A stretch of DNA of 64,000 nucleotides from Zobellia amurskyensis. Lineage in GTDB: Bacteria > Bacteroidota > Bacteroidia > Flavobacteriales > Flavobacteriaceae. A model generated the notes under the pieces. The model ran no database searches and was not told where the DNA came from. It saw only the letters and a program-made list of their open reading frames with translations. Made by a program: the position numbers and the translations under genes. This document shows, one piece after another, positions 10,154 through 19,101 of this stretch. Positions within the stretch are counted from its first letter, which is position 1. Each line of letters begins with the position of its first letter. The stretch covers positions 124,001 through 188,000 of the forward strand of contig NZ_RCNR01000001.1 in NCBI RefSeq assembly GCF_009725985.1, in the 5' to 3' direction.

Positions 10154-10349
10154 GTCTTTAAGTTTTTTTAGAGTGCCGCTAAAATAAGGTTTTAACATGA
10201 AAACTTGTAGGTCATTTCTATTTACATAACAATTTTTTGACATCTTGTTGGTAGCCCAAGCATAGAGTTTTATATTTAAGGTGTTTAGTCTCCGTAGTTT
10301 ATTCATCCGGTTTGATTTGTTTCTTTATTCTCCGTTTAACAAAAACATT

Positions 10350-11951
10350 ATGAAAGCTAAAAGTTTAGTGCTACTGTTATTTTTTTTGGTGATAAAAGCG
10401 AACGCTCAATCAGATGAAAGACCTAATATTTTGGTGATTATTTTTGATGATGCTGGGCTGGATATGAGTGCCTATGGTAGTACTTATGTAAATACTCCGG
10501 GTTTTGATGCAATTGCGGAAGAGGGTGTGCTTTATAACAGAGCGTATACCCCGAACGCTAAATGTGCTCCATCTAGGGCATCCATTATAACAGGTAGAAA
10601 CTCATGGCAACTGGATGCGGCCGCAAATCATGTCATCTATTTTCCTTCAAAATTTAAGACGTACCAAGAAGTGTTGTTAGAGCATGGGTATACCACAGGA
10701 TTTACCTCTAAAGGTTATGGTCCTGCTTTAACACTAACTGCTGATGGCAAAGAGAGAGCCGTTATGGGAAAAGTCTACAACGAGAAAAAACTAAAACCCG
10801 CCACTACCGGGATTTCCGATAACGATTACAGTGGAAATTTCAAGAATTTTCTTGAAAAAGCCCCAGCGAACAAACCATGGAGCTTTTGGGTAGGAAGTGT
10901 TGAGCCTCACCGAGGGTATGAATATGGAACAGGGAAAAAATTAGGTGGTAAGACCGAAGAAATGATCAAGGACTTCCCCCCGTACTGGCCCGATAATGAG
11001 GTTACCCGTAATGACCTTTTGGACTATGCCTATGAAATTGAGGATACGGATAAGCATATTGTAAAGATTCTGGAAACGCTAAAGGAAAGCAACCAATTAG
11101 ATAACACCTTAATTATAGTTACTTCTGATCATGGTATGCCATTTCCGAGGGTAAAGGGTGATCAGTACGAAAACTCAAACCATATTCCAATGGCCATGTT
11201 ATGGAAGGGTAAAATGCAGGCGAAAAGTAGAACTGTTGATGATTATATAAGTTTTATTGATCTGGCACCTACTTTTTTAGATGTGGCCGGAGTAGATTGG
11301 GAATCTTCAGGTATGCATCCTGCTACTGGAAAAAGTTTGAAGAGTATAATTGTTTCGGAAAAGTCCGGACAAATAGAACCGGCCCGTGATTATGTTCTTG
11401 TGGGTAAGGAACGGCATGATACGGGTAGGCCCGATGATGTTGGGTACCCTATACGTGGAATCCATAAAAACAATATGTTGTACGTTAAGAATTATGAAAT
11501 TGATAGATGGCCAAAGGGAAATCCAGAAACTGGTTATCTAAATACGGATGGTAGCCCAACAAAAACAGAAATTCTAAACCTAAGAAGAAACGGAAGTAAA
11601 GAATTCTGGAAAATGAATTTTGGAAAAAGGGTAGAAGAAGAGTTATATGATGTGGCGAATGACCCATTTTGTGTTCATAATTTGGCGACCAATCCGGAAT
11701 ATCAAAAAACTAAGGAAGCCCTAAAAATAGAGATGGAGGCGAAATTATTGGCTCAAGGAGATTTACGAATGTCCGGTTATGGGCATCTGTATGAAAAAGC
11801 ACCTTTTGTTAGGGGAAGAAATTTTTATTCTGATTTTATTGAGGGTAAAAAGCCAAAGGCGGGTTGGGTAAATGATACTGATTTTGAGCCTTACCTGTTG
11901 GACGGTGATGGTAATGAACTTCAGGAAATAGATAATGAAATAAAAGACTGA
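10350..11951 (+). CDS. Secreted S1-family sulfatase, resembling heparan N-sulfatases (S1_8-like)
   Basis: The 533-residue protein starts with a signal peptide (ending KANAQ) and has the sulfatase core: PNILVIIFDD with metal ligands Asp33-Asp34, and the formylglycine motif CAPSR with Cys72, which needs maturation by an anaerobic or aerobic sulfatase-maturing enzyme. TSDHGMPFP supplies further metal ligands. The order and spacing (SVEPHRGYEYG after the active site, then the compact TSDHG core) look like N-sulfoglucosamine sulfohydrolases, so removal of an N- or 6-linked sulfate from an aminosugar is a reasonable guess. It is divergent from the kinase/nucleotidyltransferase operon and belongs to the same locus. 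The start at 10350 is chosen for the signal peptide; an earlier in-frame ATG exists at 10281. The sulfatase fold is certain; the subfamily is inferred by eye. Confidence 0.88.
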   Translation: MKAKSLVLLLFFLVIKANAQSDERPNILVIIFDDAGLDMSAYGSTYVNTPGFDAIAEEGVLYNRAYTPNAKCAPSRASIITGRNSWQLDAAANHVIYFPSKFKTYQEVLLEHGYTTGFTSKGYGPALTLTADGKERAVMGKVYNEKKLKPATTGISDNDYSGNFKNFLEKAPANKPWSFWVGSVEPHRGYEYGTGKKLGGKTEEMIKDFPPYWPDNEVTRNDLLDYAYEIEDTDKHIVKILETLKESNQLDNTLIIVTSDHGMPFPRVKGDQYENSNHIPMAMLWKGKMQAKSRTVDDYISFIDLAPTFLDVAGVDWESSGMHPATGKSLKSIIVSEKSGQIEPARDYVLVGKERHDTGRPDDVGYPIRGIHKNNMLYVKNYEIDRWPKGNPETGYLNTDGSPTKTEILNLRRNGSKEFWKMNFGKRVEEELYDVANDPFCVHNLATNPEYQKTKEALKIEMEAKLLAQGDLRMSGYGHLYEKAPFVRGRNFYSDFIEGKKPKAGWVNDTDFEPYLLDGDGNELQEIDNEIKD

Positions 11952-11984
11952 GTTTGCAACATTAAATTTTTGTACTGATAAATC

Positions 11985-12347
11985 ATGGGCACCGTATATA
12001 AAAATATAGATGCGTATATTGCCAACTTTCCTCACAATGTGCAAGTTGTTTTACAGGCCATAAGAACAACTATTAAAGGTGTTGTGCCTAATGCGGAAGA
12101 AACTATAAGTTATGGTATGCCGGCATTTAAATATTACGGGGTGCTAGTTTATTTTGCTGCGTACAAGAATCATATTGGGTTTTATGCCACACCTTCAGGG
12201 CATGAAGCCTTCGCTAAAGAGTTGGCAAATTACAAACAGGGTAAAGGGTCTGTTCAGTTTCCATTGGAAACCCCCATACCATATGACTTAATAGCAAGAA
12301 TCGTAAAATTTAGGGCAGAGGAAAATTTGACTAAAAAAGAAAAGTAA
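11985..12347 (+). CDS. DUF1801-domain protein (YdhG-like)
   Basis: A 120-residue soluble protein with the DUF1801 pattern: an N-terminal helix pair (YIANFPHNVQVVLQAIRTTI), ETISYGMPAFKY, a strand region (YFAAYKNHIGFYATP) and a basic tail. Members are small alpha/beta proteins related to the so-called iron-chaperone Frataxin-like fold; their role is mostly unknown. It starts 33 bp after the sulfatase stop on the same strand but shares no obvious function with it. It is convergent with the WYL regulator, with only 22 bp between stops. Confidence 0.85.
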   Translation: MGTVYKNIDAYIANFPHNVQVVLQAIRTTIKGVVPNAEETISYGMPAFKYYGVLVYFAAYKNHIGFYATPSGHEAFAKELANYKQGKGSVQFPLETPIPYDLIARIVKFRAEENLTKKEK

Positions 12348-12369
12348 TAAAAGTTATAGAGTAGGAAGA

Positions 12370-13332
12370 CTAATTTATGAGTCGGTTTTGAGCTTCCTTT
12401 AGGATTTCTATAACTCGTGTTTTTAAGGTTTTAGGTTCTATGATTTCGGCATAATCGCCAAACATTACGTACCACCTAGGAAAGCCATTCACAATATCCG
12501 AAGTCATAAAGGTCATGAGAACCTTATTTTCTTTAATCTCTTCGGAAACAAATCCATATTGTTTTCTTCCTGCGGAGATGTAACGGGCAATGCTTTTATC
12601 AACAGAAATTATAATTTTAGTTTTTTCTCTTTCCGGTTGTTTGTTCAAGTGCTCATCTAATAAGCCGTGTTCAAGAGTAAACGGTTTGTCGCTTCTGGAA
12701 ATCCGTAACATTCTGTCCGTTCTAAACTGTCTGTAGTCATTTCTGATATGACAATAGCCAAGTACGTACCAAAAGTTATTCTCATGAAAAAGTCCTACGG
12801 GTTCAATAAAACGGTCAGACGGTTTTTCTGCATTCAGGGAGTGGTATTTTAAGAACACCTGTTTTTTGTCCGCTATACTTTCAAACAAAATCTCCAGCGC
12901 GTTGGGTATGTTTTCGTCAAAAGGTGTTTGGGACGGGTCTATTAAGACTTGAGATTCCAAAGTGGTAATCCAATCTTTTTCTTTTCCCCTTAAAACCGAC
13001 TTTACCTTGTACATGGCGGATTTATGATGAGAACCTAATGAAGTATCCGTAAATTTTTGCATCAATTTTTCCGCGGCAACAAAACTACAGGCTTCCTCTC
13101 TGGTAAACATAACTGGAGGGAGGCGGTACCCTTCCATAATGGAATAGCCTACGCCGGCTTCACTGGAAATAGGCACACCCGAAGCTTCCAACGAACGAAT
13201 ATCTCTATAAATCGTTCGCAGACTAACATCAAAACGATCAGCCAATTCTTGCGCTTTAACTATACGTTTAGATTGCAGTTGAATTAATATAGCTACTATG
13301 CGGTCAAATCTATTAATGGTGTCCAAGCCCAT
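12370..13332 (-). CDS. YafY-family transcriptional regulator (HTH plus WYL domain)
   Basis: The protein has an N-terminal HTH_11-type DNA-binding region (INRFDRIVAILIQLQSKRIVKAQELADRF, then SLRTIYRDIRSLEASGVPI) and a WYL ligand-binding domain (VFLKYHSLN, FWYVLGYC, FRTDRMLRI), followed by the WCX-like C-terminal part. WYL regulators often sense nucleotides or DNA-damage signals; the ligand here is unknown. The start MGLDTINRF at 13332 (320 residues) matches where the family begins; an in-frame ATG at 13398 would add 22 residues. No target is evident: it is convergent with the DUF1801 gene and 100 bp from the end-side of the LacI gene, which runs the same way. Confidence 0.85.
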   Translation of the reverse strand: MGLDTINRFDRIVAILIQLQSKRIVKAQELADRFDVSLRTIYRDIRSLEASGVPISSEAGVGYSIMEGYRLPPVMFTREEACSFVAAEKLMQKFTDTSLGSHHKSAMYKVKSVLRGKEKDWITTLESQVLIDPSQTPFDENIPNALEILFESIADKKQVFLKYHSLNAEKPSDRFIEPVGLFHENNFWYVLGYCHIRNDYRQFRTDRMLRISRSDKPFTLEHGLLDEHLNKQPEREKTKIIISVDKSIARYISAGRKQYGFVSEEIKENKVLMTFMTSDIVNGFPRWYVMFGDYAEIIEPKTLKTRVIEILKEAQNRLIN

Positions 13333-13498
13333 AAGAGTGCGGTATATATTCCAAAGATAAAACTTCAGAGATTGACCTGAATAATATCGGAATTTCATTT
13401 TTTAGCTGTTAACGTACCTTGTGTACACTTTACGAATACAAAGAAAAAGGGTAGGGGTGACAACAGCTTGTCAGCATAACTTTAATAAAATTCTGGAC

Positions 13499-14524
13499 CT
13501 AAGCCCGTAAGGACGAATCCCTAACCACCAACGTGGTTTTAATTTCAACCGTTTTTGTGATAACATCATTTGACGGGTTTTCAATTTCTTCTATCAGATA
13601 TTTTACGGAGGTACGACCAATTTTGTCGCCAGGCTGGTCTACGGTAGTTAGTTCAGGTTGAATGATTTTTGAGTTTGCCGAATTACTGAACCCAACTACA
13701 GCTACCTCTTCAGGTATTTTAACCTTGAATTTATTGAGTGCCTTTATAGCTCCAATGGCAGCATTGTCCGTAATGGCAAAAATAGCATCCGGCCGTTTTT
13801 TCATGCTTAAAAGAATATTGGTCAGACGTCTACCATGAATTAATGATATATCCTCTGTGCTTAAAATAATCTTTTCTCTAATCTTAATACTATGGTGTTC
13901 CAGCGCACGGAGATATCCCGCGTAGCGCTTTTCTGAATTGTATGAGTTCTCGGTTTCTTTAATAATAGCTATGCGCTCTTTGCCTAATTCTATAAGATGC
14001 TCCACGGCATTAAAAGCGGCCTGTTCTTCATCAATAACTATCTGGGTACATGGTATTTTTTGAGATACTTTGTCAAACAACACTATCGGTACACGGTTCA
14101 ATGTTTGTAAGATGTCATCTATTTTTTCAATTTTTCTAGTGAGGGACATCAAAATACCATCAACCCCAAATTGGGTCATGGTATTGAGCATTTCGGTCTG
14201 TTTGGCTTCGCTATTGTTGGATTCTGAAATAATTATTCGGTATCCCTGTATTTCGGCTTCTTCTAATATTCCCTTTAAAATAGTAGAAGTGAAGTAGTGC
14301 GAAATGTTAGGGACGACCACTCCTATAATATTTGTCTTCTGAGATCTAAAACTTCTTGCAAACAGATTGGGCGAATAATTCATTCTACGGGCCAAGTCCT
14401 TTACATTTTGCTTTGTGGTTGCATTAATGTCCGGGTGGTCATTAAGAGCACGAGATACTGTTGAAATTGAAAGGTTTAATTCTTTTGCCAATTCCTTTAA
14501 AGTGGTGTTGTGTCTTTTGCTCAT
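13499..14524 (-). CDS. LacI-family transcriptional regulator of the glycosylglycerate locus
   Basis: A 341-residue LacI/GalR repressor: N-terminal helix-turn-helix (TLKELAKELNLSISTVSRAL), hinge helix region (MNYSPNLFARSFRS) and a periplasmic-binding-protein-like ligand domain (NIIGVVVPNISHYF, DGILMSL, DAIFAITDNAAIGAI). It is divergent from the TonB receptor gene. The 195-bp intergenic region holds two LacI-type operator half-site pairs, so the regulator most likely represses the receptor-hydrolase-symporter-kinase locus and perhaps itself. The inducer is probably the imported solute or one of its breakdown products. Full length, with no missing domain. Confidence 0.92.
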   Translation of the reverse strand: MSKRHNTTLKELAKELNLSISTVSRALNDHPDINATTKQNVKDLARRMNYSPNLFARSFRSQKTNIIGVVVPNISHYFTSTILKGILEEAEIQGYRIIISESNNSEAKQTEMLNTMTQFGVDGILMSLTRKIEKIDDILQTLNRVPIVLFDKVSQKIPCTQIVIDEEQAAFNAVEHLIELGKERIAIIKETENSYNSEKRYAGYLRALEHHSIKIREKIILSTEDISLIHGRRLTNILLSMKKRPDAIFAITDNAAIGAIKALNKFKVKIPEEVAVVGFSNSANSKIIQPELTTVDQPGDKIGRTSVKYLIEEIENPSNDVITKTVEIKTTLVVRDSSLRA

Positions 14525-14584
14525 AATGTAAAAAGATGTTGATTTTCAGCCTACTGCAAATTTATTTGGGATAAAATTAAGAAT

Positions 14585-14610
14585 TGCAAACGATTGCGGT
14601 AACGTTTGCA
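14585..14610. promoter_or_regulatory. Tandem LacI-type operators between the regulator and the TonB receptor
   Basis: The outer arms TGCAAACG (14585-14592) and CGTTTGCA (14603-14610) form a perfect 8-bp inverted repeat. The same stretch can be read as two adjoining near-palindromes with central CpG: GCAAACGATTGC (14586-14597) and GGTAACGTTTGC (14598-14609). Both resemble the classic LacI/PurR-type operator GCAAACGTTTGC. The site lies 28 bp upstream of the candidate -33 element of the receptor promoter and about 60 bp upstream of the LacI start. Confidence 0.75.
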
Positions 14611-14628
14611 TATCAAATTTGCAATTTT

Positions 14629-14662
14629 TTTGTCAAAATAATATGATATTCAAATAGTTTTG
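14629..14662 (+). promoter_or_regulatory. Putative promoter of the TonB receptor gene (TTTG ... TAGTTTTG)
   Basis: A -33-like TTTG at 14629-14632 and a full TAnnTTTG match, TAGTTTTG, at 14655-14662 are separated by 22 nt, within the range seen in Flavobacteriia. Transcription would begin near 14669, about 50 nt before the ATG. Confidence 0.55.
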
Positions 14663-14719
14663 GCCTTGTATTAACATATTAACAATAACTCAAGTTCACT
14701 CAATTTAAAAACTACAATT

Positions 14720-17398
14720 ATGAAAAAAGTAATTTTTGCGGTTATCGGACTCCTACTAAGTACTGGTGCTTTTGCCCAGACAGGAATATCCGGTACCATT
14801 ACGGATAGTGCTGGGGAACCCATCCCAGGAGCGAATATTATAATAGTTGGTAGTACTTCCGGTACCACATCAGATTTTGATGGCAACTATACATTCTCAA
14901 CAGATTTAGAAGGTAGCCAAGTGCTAAGAACTTCTTATTTAGGATTTACCACGCTAGATAAAGAAGTAGATTTAAATGGAACGGATGTAACCGCAAATTT
15001 TGTTCTACAAGAAGGTGGTCAACAATTAGATGAGGTGGTTTTGACTGCATCTAGCACGTTCAGGTCTCAGAAGCAGGCTCCGTTGTCTATTAGTTCTGTA
15101 AAAATGAAAGAAATTACCAAACTATCGGCCAACAGTCAAGCAGATATTTTGAGAAGTGTGCCAGGTATTACCGCTGAAGGTGGTGGTGGTGAAACGGCAA
15201 CTAACGTATTTGTTAGAGGCTTACCTTCTGGTGGCCAGTATGTGTTCAACCCATTACAATATGATGGTATGCCTTTAATGAGCACCTTTGGTTTAAACTC
15301 TTCTGCGCATGATGTTTACGCAAGACCGGATATTGGTTTTAAAGGAGTTGAATTTGTACGTGGTGGTTCTGCAATTCTATATGGTGCAGGTTCTGTGGCC
15401 GGTATCATTAACTATACAAGTAAAACGGGTGATACCAATCCTGGTAACATCGTAAACCTAGAAGTTGCCAATATGGGACGGTTAAAAACCGACTTTTACA
15501 GCGGTGGCCAATTGGGTGGTGAAGATTCTAATACCTACTATGCTTTTACTGGATTTGTAAGACACGATCGTGGACCTATAGATACTGGTTTACCTACTAA
15601 AGGGGTGCAGTTCAGGGCTAATATCAAGAAGAAATTTGACAAAGGTACGTTTACCGTGCATGGCCAATTTATAAATGATAAAGCCCAGTTCTACCTTCCT
15701 ATACCTTTATCCGGTGGAAGCAGAGAGCGTTTGGCAGGTAATGATGGAGAGCCTGTAGAACAGTTATTGACCGGAGAATTGGCTAACACTTCTTTCCTTA
15801 CGCCAGGTGGTACTTACAATAGTCCTATTGCAGATGGTGTTTCTACCACTGGTGGATATCTTTTAGCTGATTTTGATTATAGATTTCAAGACGACCTAAG
15901 ATTTAAGTCTAAGGTGAAGTATGCTAATTACAAGCACAATTTTGCTTTATATGTGGGTGGAGATGGTGCCAATGGTAATCCTATTACTTTAGATAATTAC
16001 GTAGCTAGTATTGCTCCGGACAATCTAGGGTATACCGCACAGTACCAAAGTGGAAACCCTAATTCTCAAATAAACGGTTCTGATTTGGTAATCGATAACC
16101 TTCATGTAGATCGTTTACGTCCAATGACGGATTATTCTGGAGAGGCTTCATTGACAAAAACTATTGAGACAATGAACGGCGGAAGCCACAACGTTACCTT
16201 GGGTACTTTTATAGCTCGTACAGAGGCTGAAGATGTAAACTACCAATACCGTGTTTTGTCCGAATTCAATAACGCTCCTAGATTGGTAAACTTGAACTAT
16301 GCTGATGGAGCTGGTAATAATGTTGTGTATTCAGAAGGTGGTTTGTACAACCGTATCGGTCAGACTTCAAATAACTTCTTATCTCAAAATAGATTAGCGT
16401 TTTACCTAACGGATGAGATGATTTTTGACAGATGGCGTTTTGATGTTGGTTTTAGATATGAGCATACAGATGGTGAAAACGCCAAAGGCGGAATAACAAG
16501 TGCAACAGTTTATGACAATCCTGAGTTGACTACTGCTTTGAGCGATGTGCAAACTGCCGATGGTAGTTTCATAAGATCTTCTATTAAAGCTTCAGGTTGG
16601 GCAGTTTCTTTTGCCGGTCTTTATGAATTGACCGATGCAACCAATCTTTATGCTAACTTCTCTAAAGGGTATTTCTTCCCTCAAATAAGAGGTTTTGCTC
16701 CGGTAGCAGGTATTTCAGAAAATGCTTATGATCCTGAAAACATTATTCAGTTTGAAGCAGGTGCCAAATTTGGTACTTCTAAATTCTCCGGATCTGTTGC
16801 TGCTTACTATGTGGCTTTAAAAGACAGAATAAAAATACAACAAGCTATTGTTGGTGGACAGTTAATTGATGAGACCCGTTCAGAACAAGATACTAGAACC
16901 ATAGGTTTAGAGGCCACGGGCGATTATGAAATAGCAAGTAATTTTAACCTTCGCGGAACAGTAACTTATCAAGGTCATGAAATTACTAAAAACACAGATT
17001 TTGATTTGGTAAACGGTACCTCTACAGAAGCCAACGTAGGTAATAAACTGGCAAGACAACCTAACTTTTTAGGGTCTCTTGGGGCGTATTACGATAACAA
17101 TAAATTTGATGCCAACTTTGGTGTAAACTACACAGGTAGTAAATACGCTTCGGATGTTAATGACATAGAATTAGATGCCATTCCGATCGGTAGATTGGGT
17201 GCAGGTTACACTTTTGGTAAGCCAGAAGAAAACCAATCGGTTCGTTTAGGTTTCTCCATCTTCAACCTTTTTGATAGTGATGGTATTACGGAAGGTAACC
17301 CAAGAGCGGGTGCTGCCGGCCAAAGCGAAACTGAATTCTTTGTAGGGCGCCCTATTCTTCCAAGAAGATTCTTCTTGACAGCGACCTTCAATTTCTAA
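14720..17398 (+). CDS. TonB-dependent receptor for a glycosylated small solute (no SusD partner)
   Basis: An 892-residue outer-membrane receptor. The signal peptide ends GAFAQ, then a carboxypeptidase-regulatory-like domain follows (GISGTITDSAGEPIPGANI, residues about 22-108), a plug (VLTASSTFRSQKQAPLSISSV; VRGGSAILYG) and a beta-barrel ending RRFFLTATFNF. Unlike the SusC at 383 it lacks the EVVVIGYGT box, is shorter and has no SusD gene nearby. That is typical of receptors for small molecules rather than large glycans. It is the first gene of the locus controlled by the LacI operators and is followed, after a strong hairpin, by the hydrolase. The likely cargo is mannosylglycerate or glucosylglycerate, inferred from the downstream enzymes. 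Confidence 0.92.
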   Translation: MKKVIFAVIGLLLSTGAFAQTGISGTITDSAGEPIPGANIIIVGSTSGTTSDFDGNYTFSTDLEGSQVLRTSYLGFTTLDKEVDLNGTDVTANFVLQEGGQQLDEVVLTASSTFRSQKQAPLSISSVKMKEITKLSANSQADILRSVPGITAEGGGGETATNVFVRGLPSGGQYVFNPLQYDGMPLMSTFGLNSSAHDVYARPDIGFKGVEFVRGGSAILYGAGSVAGIINYTSKTGDTNPGNIVNLEVANMGRLKTDFYSGGQLGGEDSNTYYAFTGFVRHDRGPIDTGLPTKGVQFRANIKKKFDKGTFTVHGQFINDKAQFYLPIPLSGGSRERLAGNDGEPVEQLLTGELANTSFLTPGGTYNSPIADGVSTTGGYLLADFDYRFQDDLRFKSKVKYANYKHNFALYVGGDGANGNPITLDNYVASIAPDNLGYTAQYQSGNPNSQINGSDLVIDNLHVDRLRPMTDYSGEASLTKTIETMNGGSHNVTLGTFIARTEAEDVNYQYRVLSEFNNAPRLVNLNYADGAGNNVVYSEGGLYNRIGQTSNNFLSQNRLAFYLTDEMIFDRWRFDVGFRYEHTDGENAKGGITSATVYDNPELTTALSDVQTADGSFIRSSIKASGWAVSFAGLYELTDATNLYANFSKGYFFPQIRGFAPVAGISENAYDPENIIQFEAGAKFGTSKFSGSVAAYYVALKDRIKIQQAIVGGQLIDETRSEQDTRTIGLEATGDYEIASNFNLRGTVTYQGHEITKNTDFDLVNGTSTEANVGNKLARQPNFLGSLGAYYDNNKFDANFGVNYTGSKYASDVNDIELDAIPIGRLGAGYTFGKPEENQSVRLGFSIFNLFDSDGITEGNPRAGAAGQSETEFFVGRPILPRRFFLTATFNF

Positions 17399-17449
17399 AA
17401 ACCATTAGAGTTTAATTAGAGTTTAGTTTAGTCAGTTTTTAATTCAAAG

Positions 17450-17483
17450 ACACATTGGTGGTGGCTTACTGCCAATGTGTTTT
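17450..17483 (+). terminator. Hairpin with short T-run between the receptor and hydrolase genes
   Basis: ACACATTGG (17450-17458) and CCAATGTGT (17472-17480) form a perfect 9-bp stem with a 13-nt loop, followed by a short T-run. It sits 51 bp after the receptor stop and 18 bp before the hydrolase ATG. The T-run is short, so partial termination or 3'-end protection, lowering hydrolase expression relative to the receptor, is more likely than a complete stop. Confidence 0.65.
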
Positions 17484-17498
17484 ATCCTTATACACGTT

Positions 17499-18809
17499 AT
17501 GAAAGAAAATATAATCAATAGGGCAATTAGCGTTTTAGACGCCAATTTTCAAGAAGGGGGTTTTACTATCCCTAGTAAAGGACTCTATCCATTTCAATGG
17601 AAGTGGGATAGCGGTTTTATTGCCGTAGGTTTGGCCCATTATAATACAGATCATGCAAAAAAAGAAATAGAGACCTTGTTGAACGCACAATGGGATAATG
17701 GCTTTATACCACACATTGTTTTTCATACAGATGACGATTCTTATTTTCCAGGTCACGATTTTCACCGTTCAGATTTGCATCCTCTTTCTTCAAAGCAATA
17801 TAAATCTACAGGAATGACCCAGCCTCCGGTTACAGGGTTTATTCTACAGGATATGCTAAATATTGTAGATGATAAGGAAGATATGCTCAACTTTATTAAA
17901 GGGCAGATAGATAAGGTATATGATAACCATGTGTATTTCTATGAAAACCGAGACCCACAAAATGAAGGTCTGGTTTATATCTACCACAATTGGGAATCGG
18001 GAACGGATAACTCTCCTGTTTGGGACGATATTTGGGATACGATGAACCCGCCGGAATATACTTTTGAACGAAAGGATACTACCCATGTTGATGCTTCGGA
18101 AAGACCATCTAAGAGAGAGTACGATCACTATCTCTACATCATTGATATTGCCAAACAAAATAACTATGATGATACTAAAATAGCTGAGCTTTCCCCGTTC
18201 TTGGTACAAGATCCATTGTTTAATGCCATGCTTATCAAATCTAACCAAGCTTTAATTGAGCTTTACGGAATGATAGGTGGTAATGACGACAAAATTGCTT
18301 ATCTGCGTAAGAATCAAGAAAAGAGTATCGCATCCTTCAACAAAAAACTGTGGAATACGGAATTGGGTGCTTATGTTCATTATGATTTAAGGAATGAAAA
18401 GCCAATTCGTCATATCTCATCATCTTCATTCTCTCCATTGTTCGCGGCAATTCCAAGTAAGGAAAGAGCTGAGGTACTAGTACATACTATGATGGAACGC
18501 TTTGGTGGTGATGACAAATATCTATGTGCATCTTTTGATCCTACGGATGACCGTTTTGATCCAAGAAAATATTGGAGAGGTCCGGTGTGGATTAATATGA
18601 ATTGGATGCTGTACCGTGGATTGAAAGATTACGGATATCAGGAAATTGCAGAACGAGTTAAAAATGATTCAATTGAACTTATTGAACGAGATGGCTTTTT
18701 TGAATATTTTGATTGTAGAAAAGATACCGGAAAAGAAACCAGAAAAGGGTATGGAGGTGATAACTTCTCTTGGAGTGCAGCATTGATCATAGACCTTCTG
18801 AAAGACTAA
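17499..18809 (+). CDS. GH63-type mannosylglycerate/glucosylglycerate hydrolase
   Basis: A 436-residue (alpha/alpha)6-barrel enzyme of the MGH1-like GH63 type, without signal peptide, so cytoplasmic. Visible landmarks are FQWKWDSGF (residues about 32-40), ESGTDNSPVWDD with Asp170, YWRGPVWINMNWMLYRGL (about 358-374) and GFFEYFD with Glu402. By position Asp170 and Glu402 correspond to the general acid and base reported for bacterial mannosylglycerate and glucosylglycerate hydrolases of similar length. The reaction would release mannose or glucose plus D-glycerate. The glycerate kinase gene in the same locus strongly supports this over a trehalase or sucrase role. Start 17499 (MKENIINRA) is preferred over an ATG at 17475 that lies inside the upstream hairpin. 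Mannosyl or glucosyl preference cannot be told from sequence. Confidence 0.8.
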   Translation: MKENIINRAISVLDANFQEGGFTIPSKGLYPFQWKWDSGFIAVGLAHYNTDHAKKEIETLLNAQWDNGFIPHIVFHTDDDSYFPGHDFHRSDLHPLSSKQYKSTGMTQPPVTGFILQDMLNIVDDKEDMLNFIKGQIDKVYDNHVYFYENRDPQNEGLVYIYHNWESGTDNSPVWDDIWDTMNPPEYTFERKDTTHVDASERPSKREYDHYLYIIDIAKQNNYDDTKIAELSPFLVQDPLFNAMLIKSNQALIELYGMIGGNDDKIAYLRKNQEKSIASFNKKLWNTELGAYVHYDLRNEKPIRHISSSSFSPLFAAIPSKERAEVLVHTMMERFGGDDKYLCASFDPTDDRFDPRKYWRGPVWINMNWMLYRGLKDYGYQEIAERVKNDSIELIERDGFFEYFDCRKDTGKETRKGYGGDNFSWSAALIIDLLKD

Positions 18810-19101
18810 GAGGCAAGGAACTATCATTTTTTGAGGACAAGAGAGTCTAAGTGCTCGTGCAGCCAACTTGTTTGGTTCACGTTAATTAGTTGCTGGATGT
18901 TGAGTGACTCTTGTTCTCACATGACCCAAAATGGCGGTATATTGTCAGTGGTTGTACGATTTCCGTCGTGGAGGGTCTAGTTTCAATAAGATATTTCTAC
19001 TATATTTTAGTTAGCTAAACTATCCGCATTATAGATATTTACCATATTCTGTTCGCTGAACATGAATAAAATAAGACACCAAACCAAAAGTATATATACT
19101 C

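Noticed and set aside
17499-18809. Trehalase or sucrase identity for the GH63-type enzyme
   Set aside because: The neighbouring glycerate kinase and the enzyme length and motifs point to glycosylglycerate; trehalases of GH37 have different signatures.
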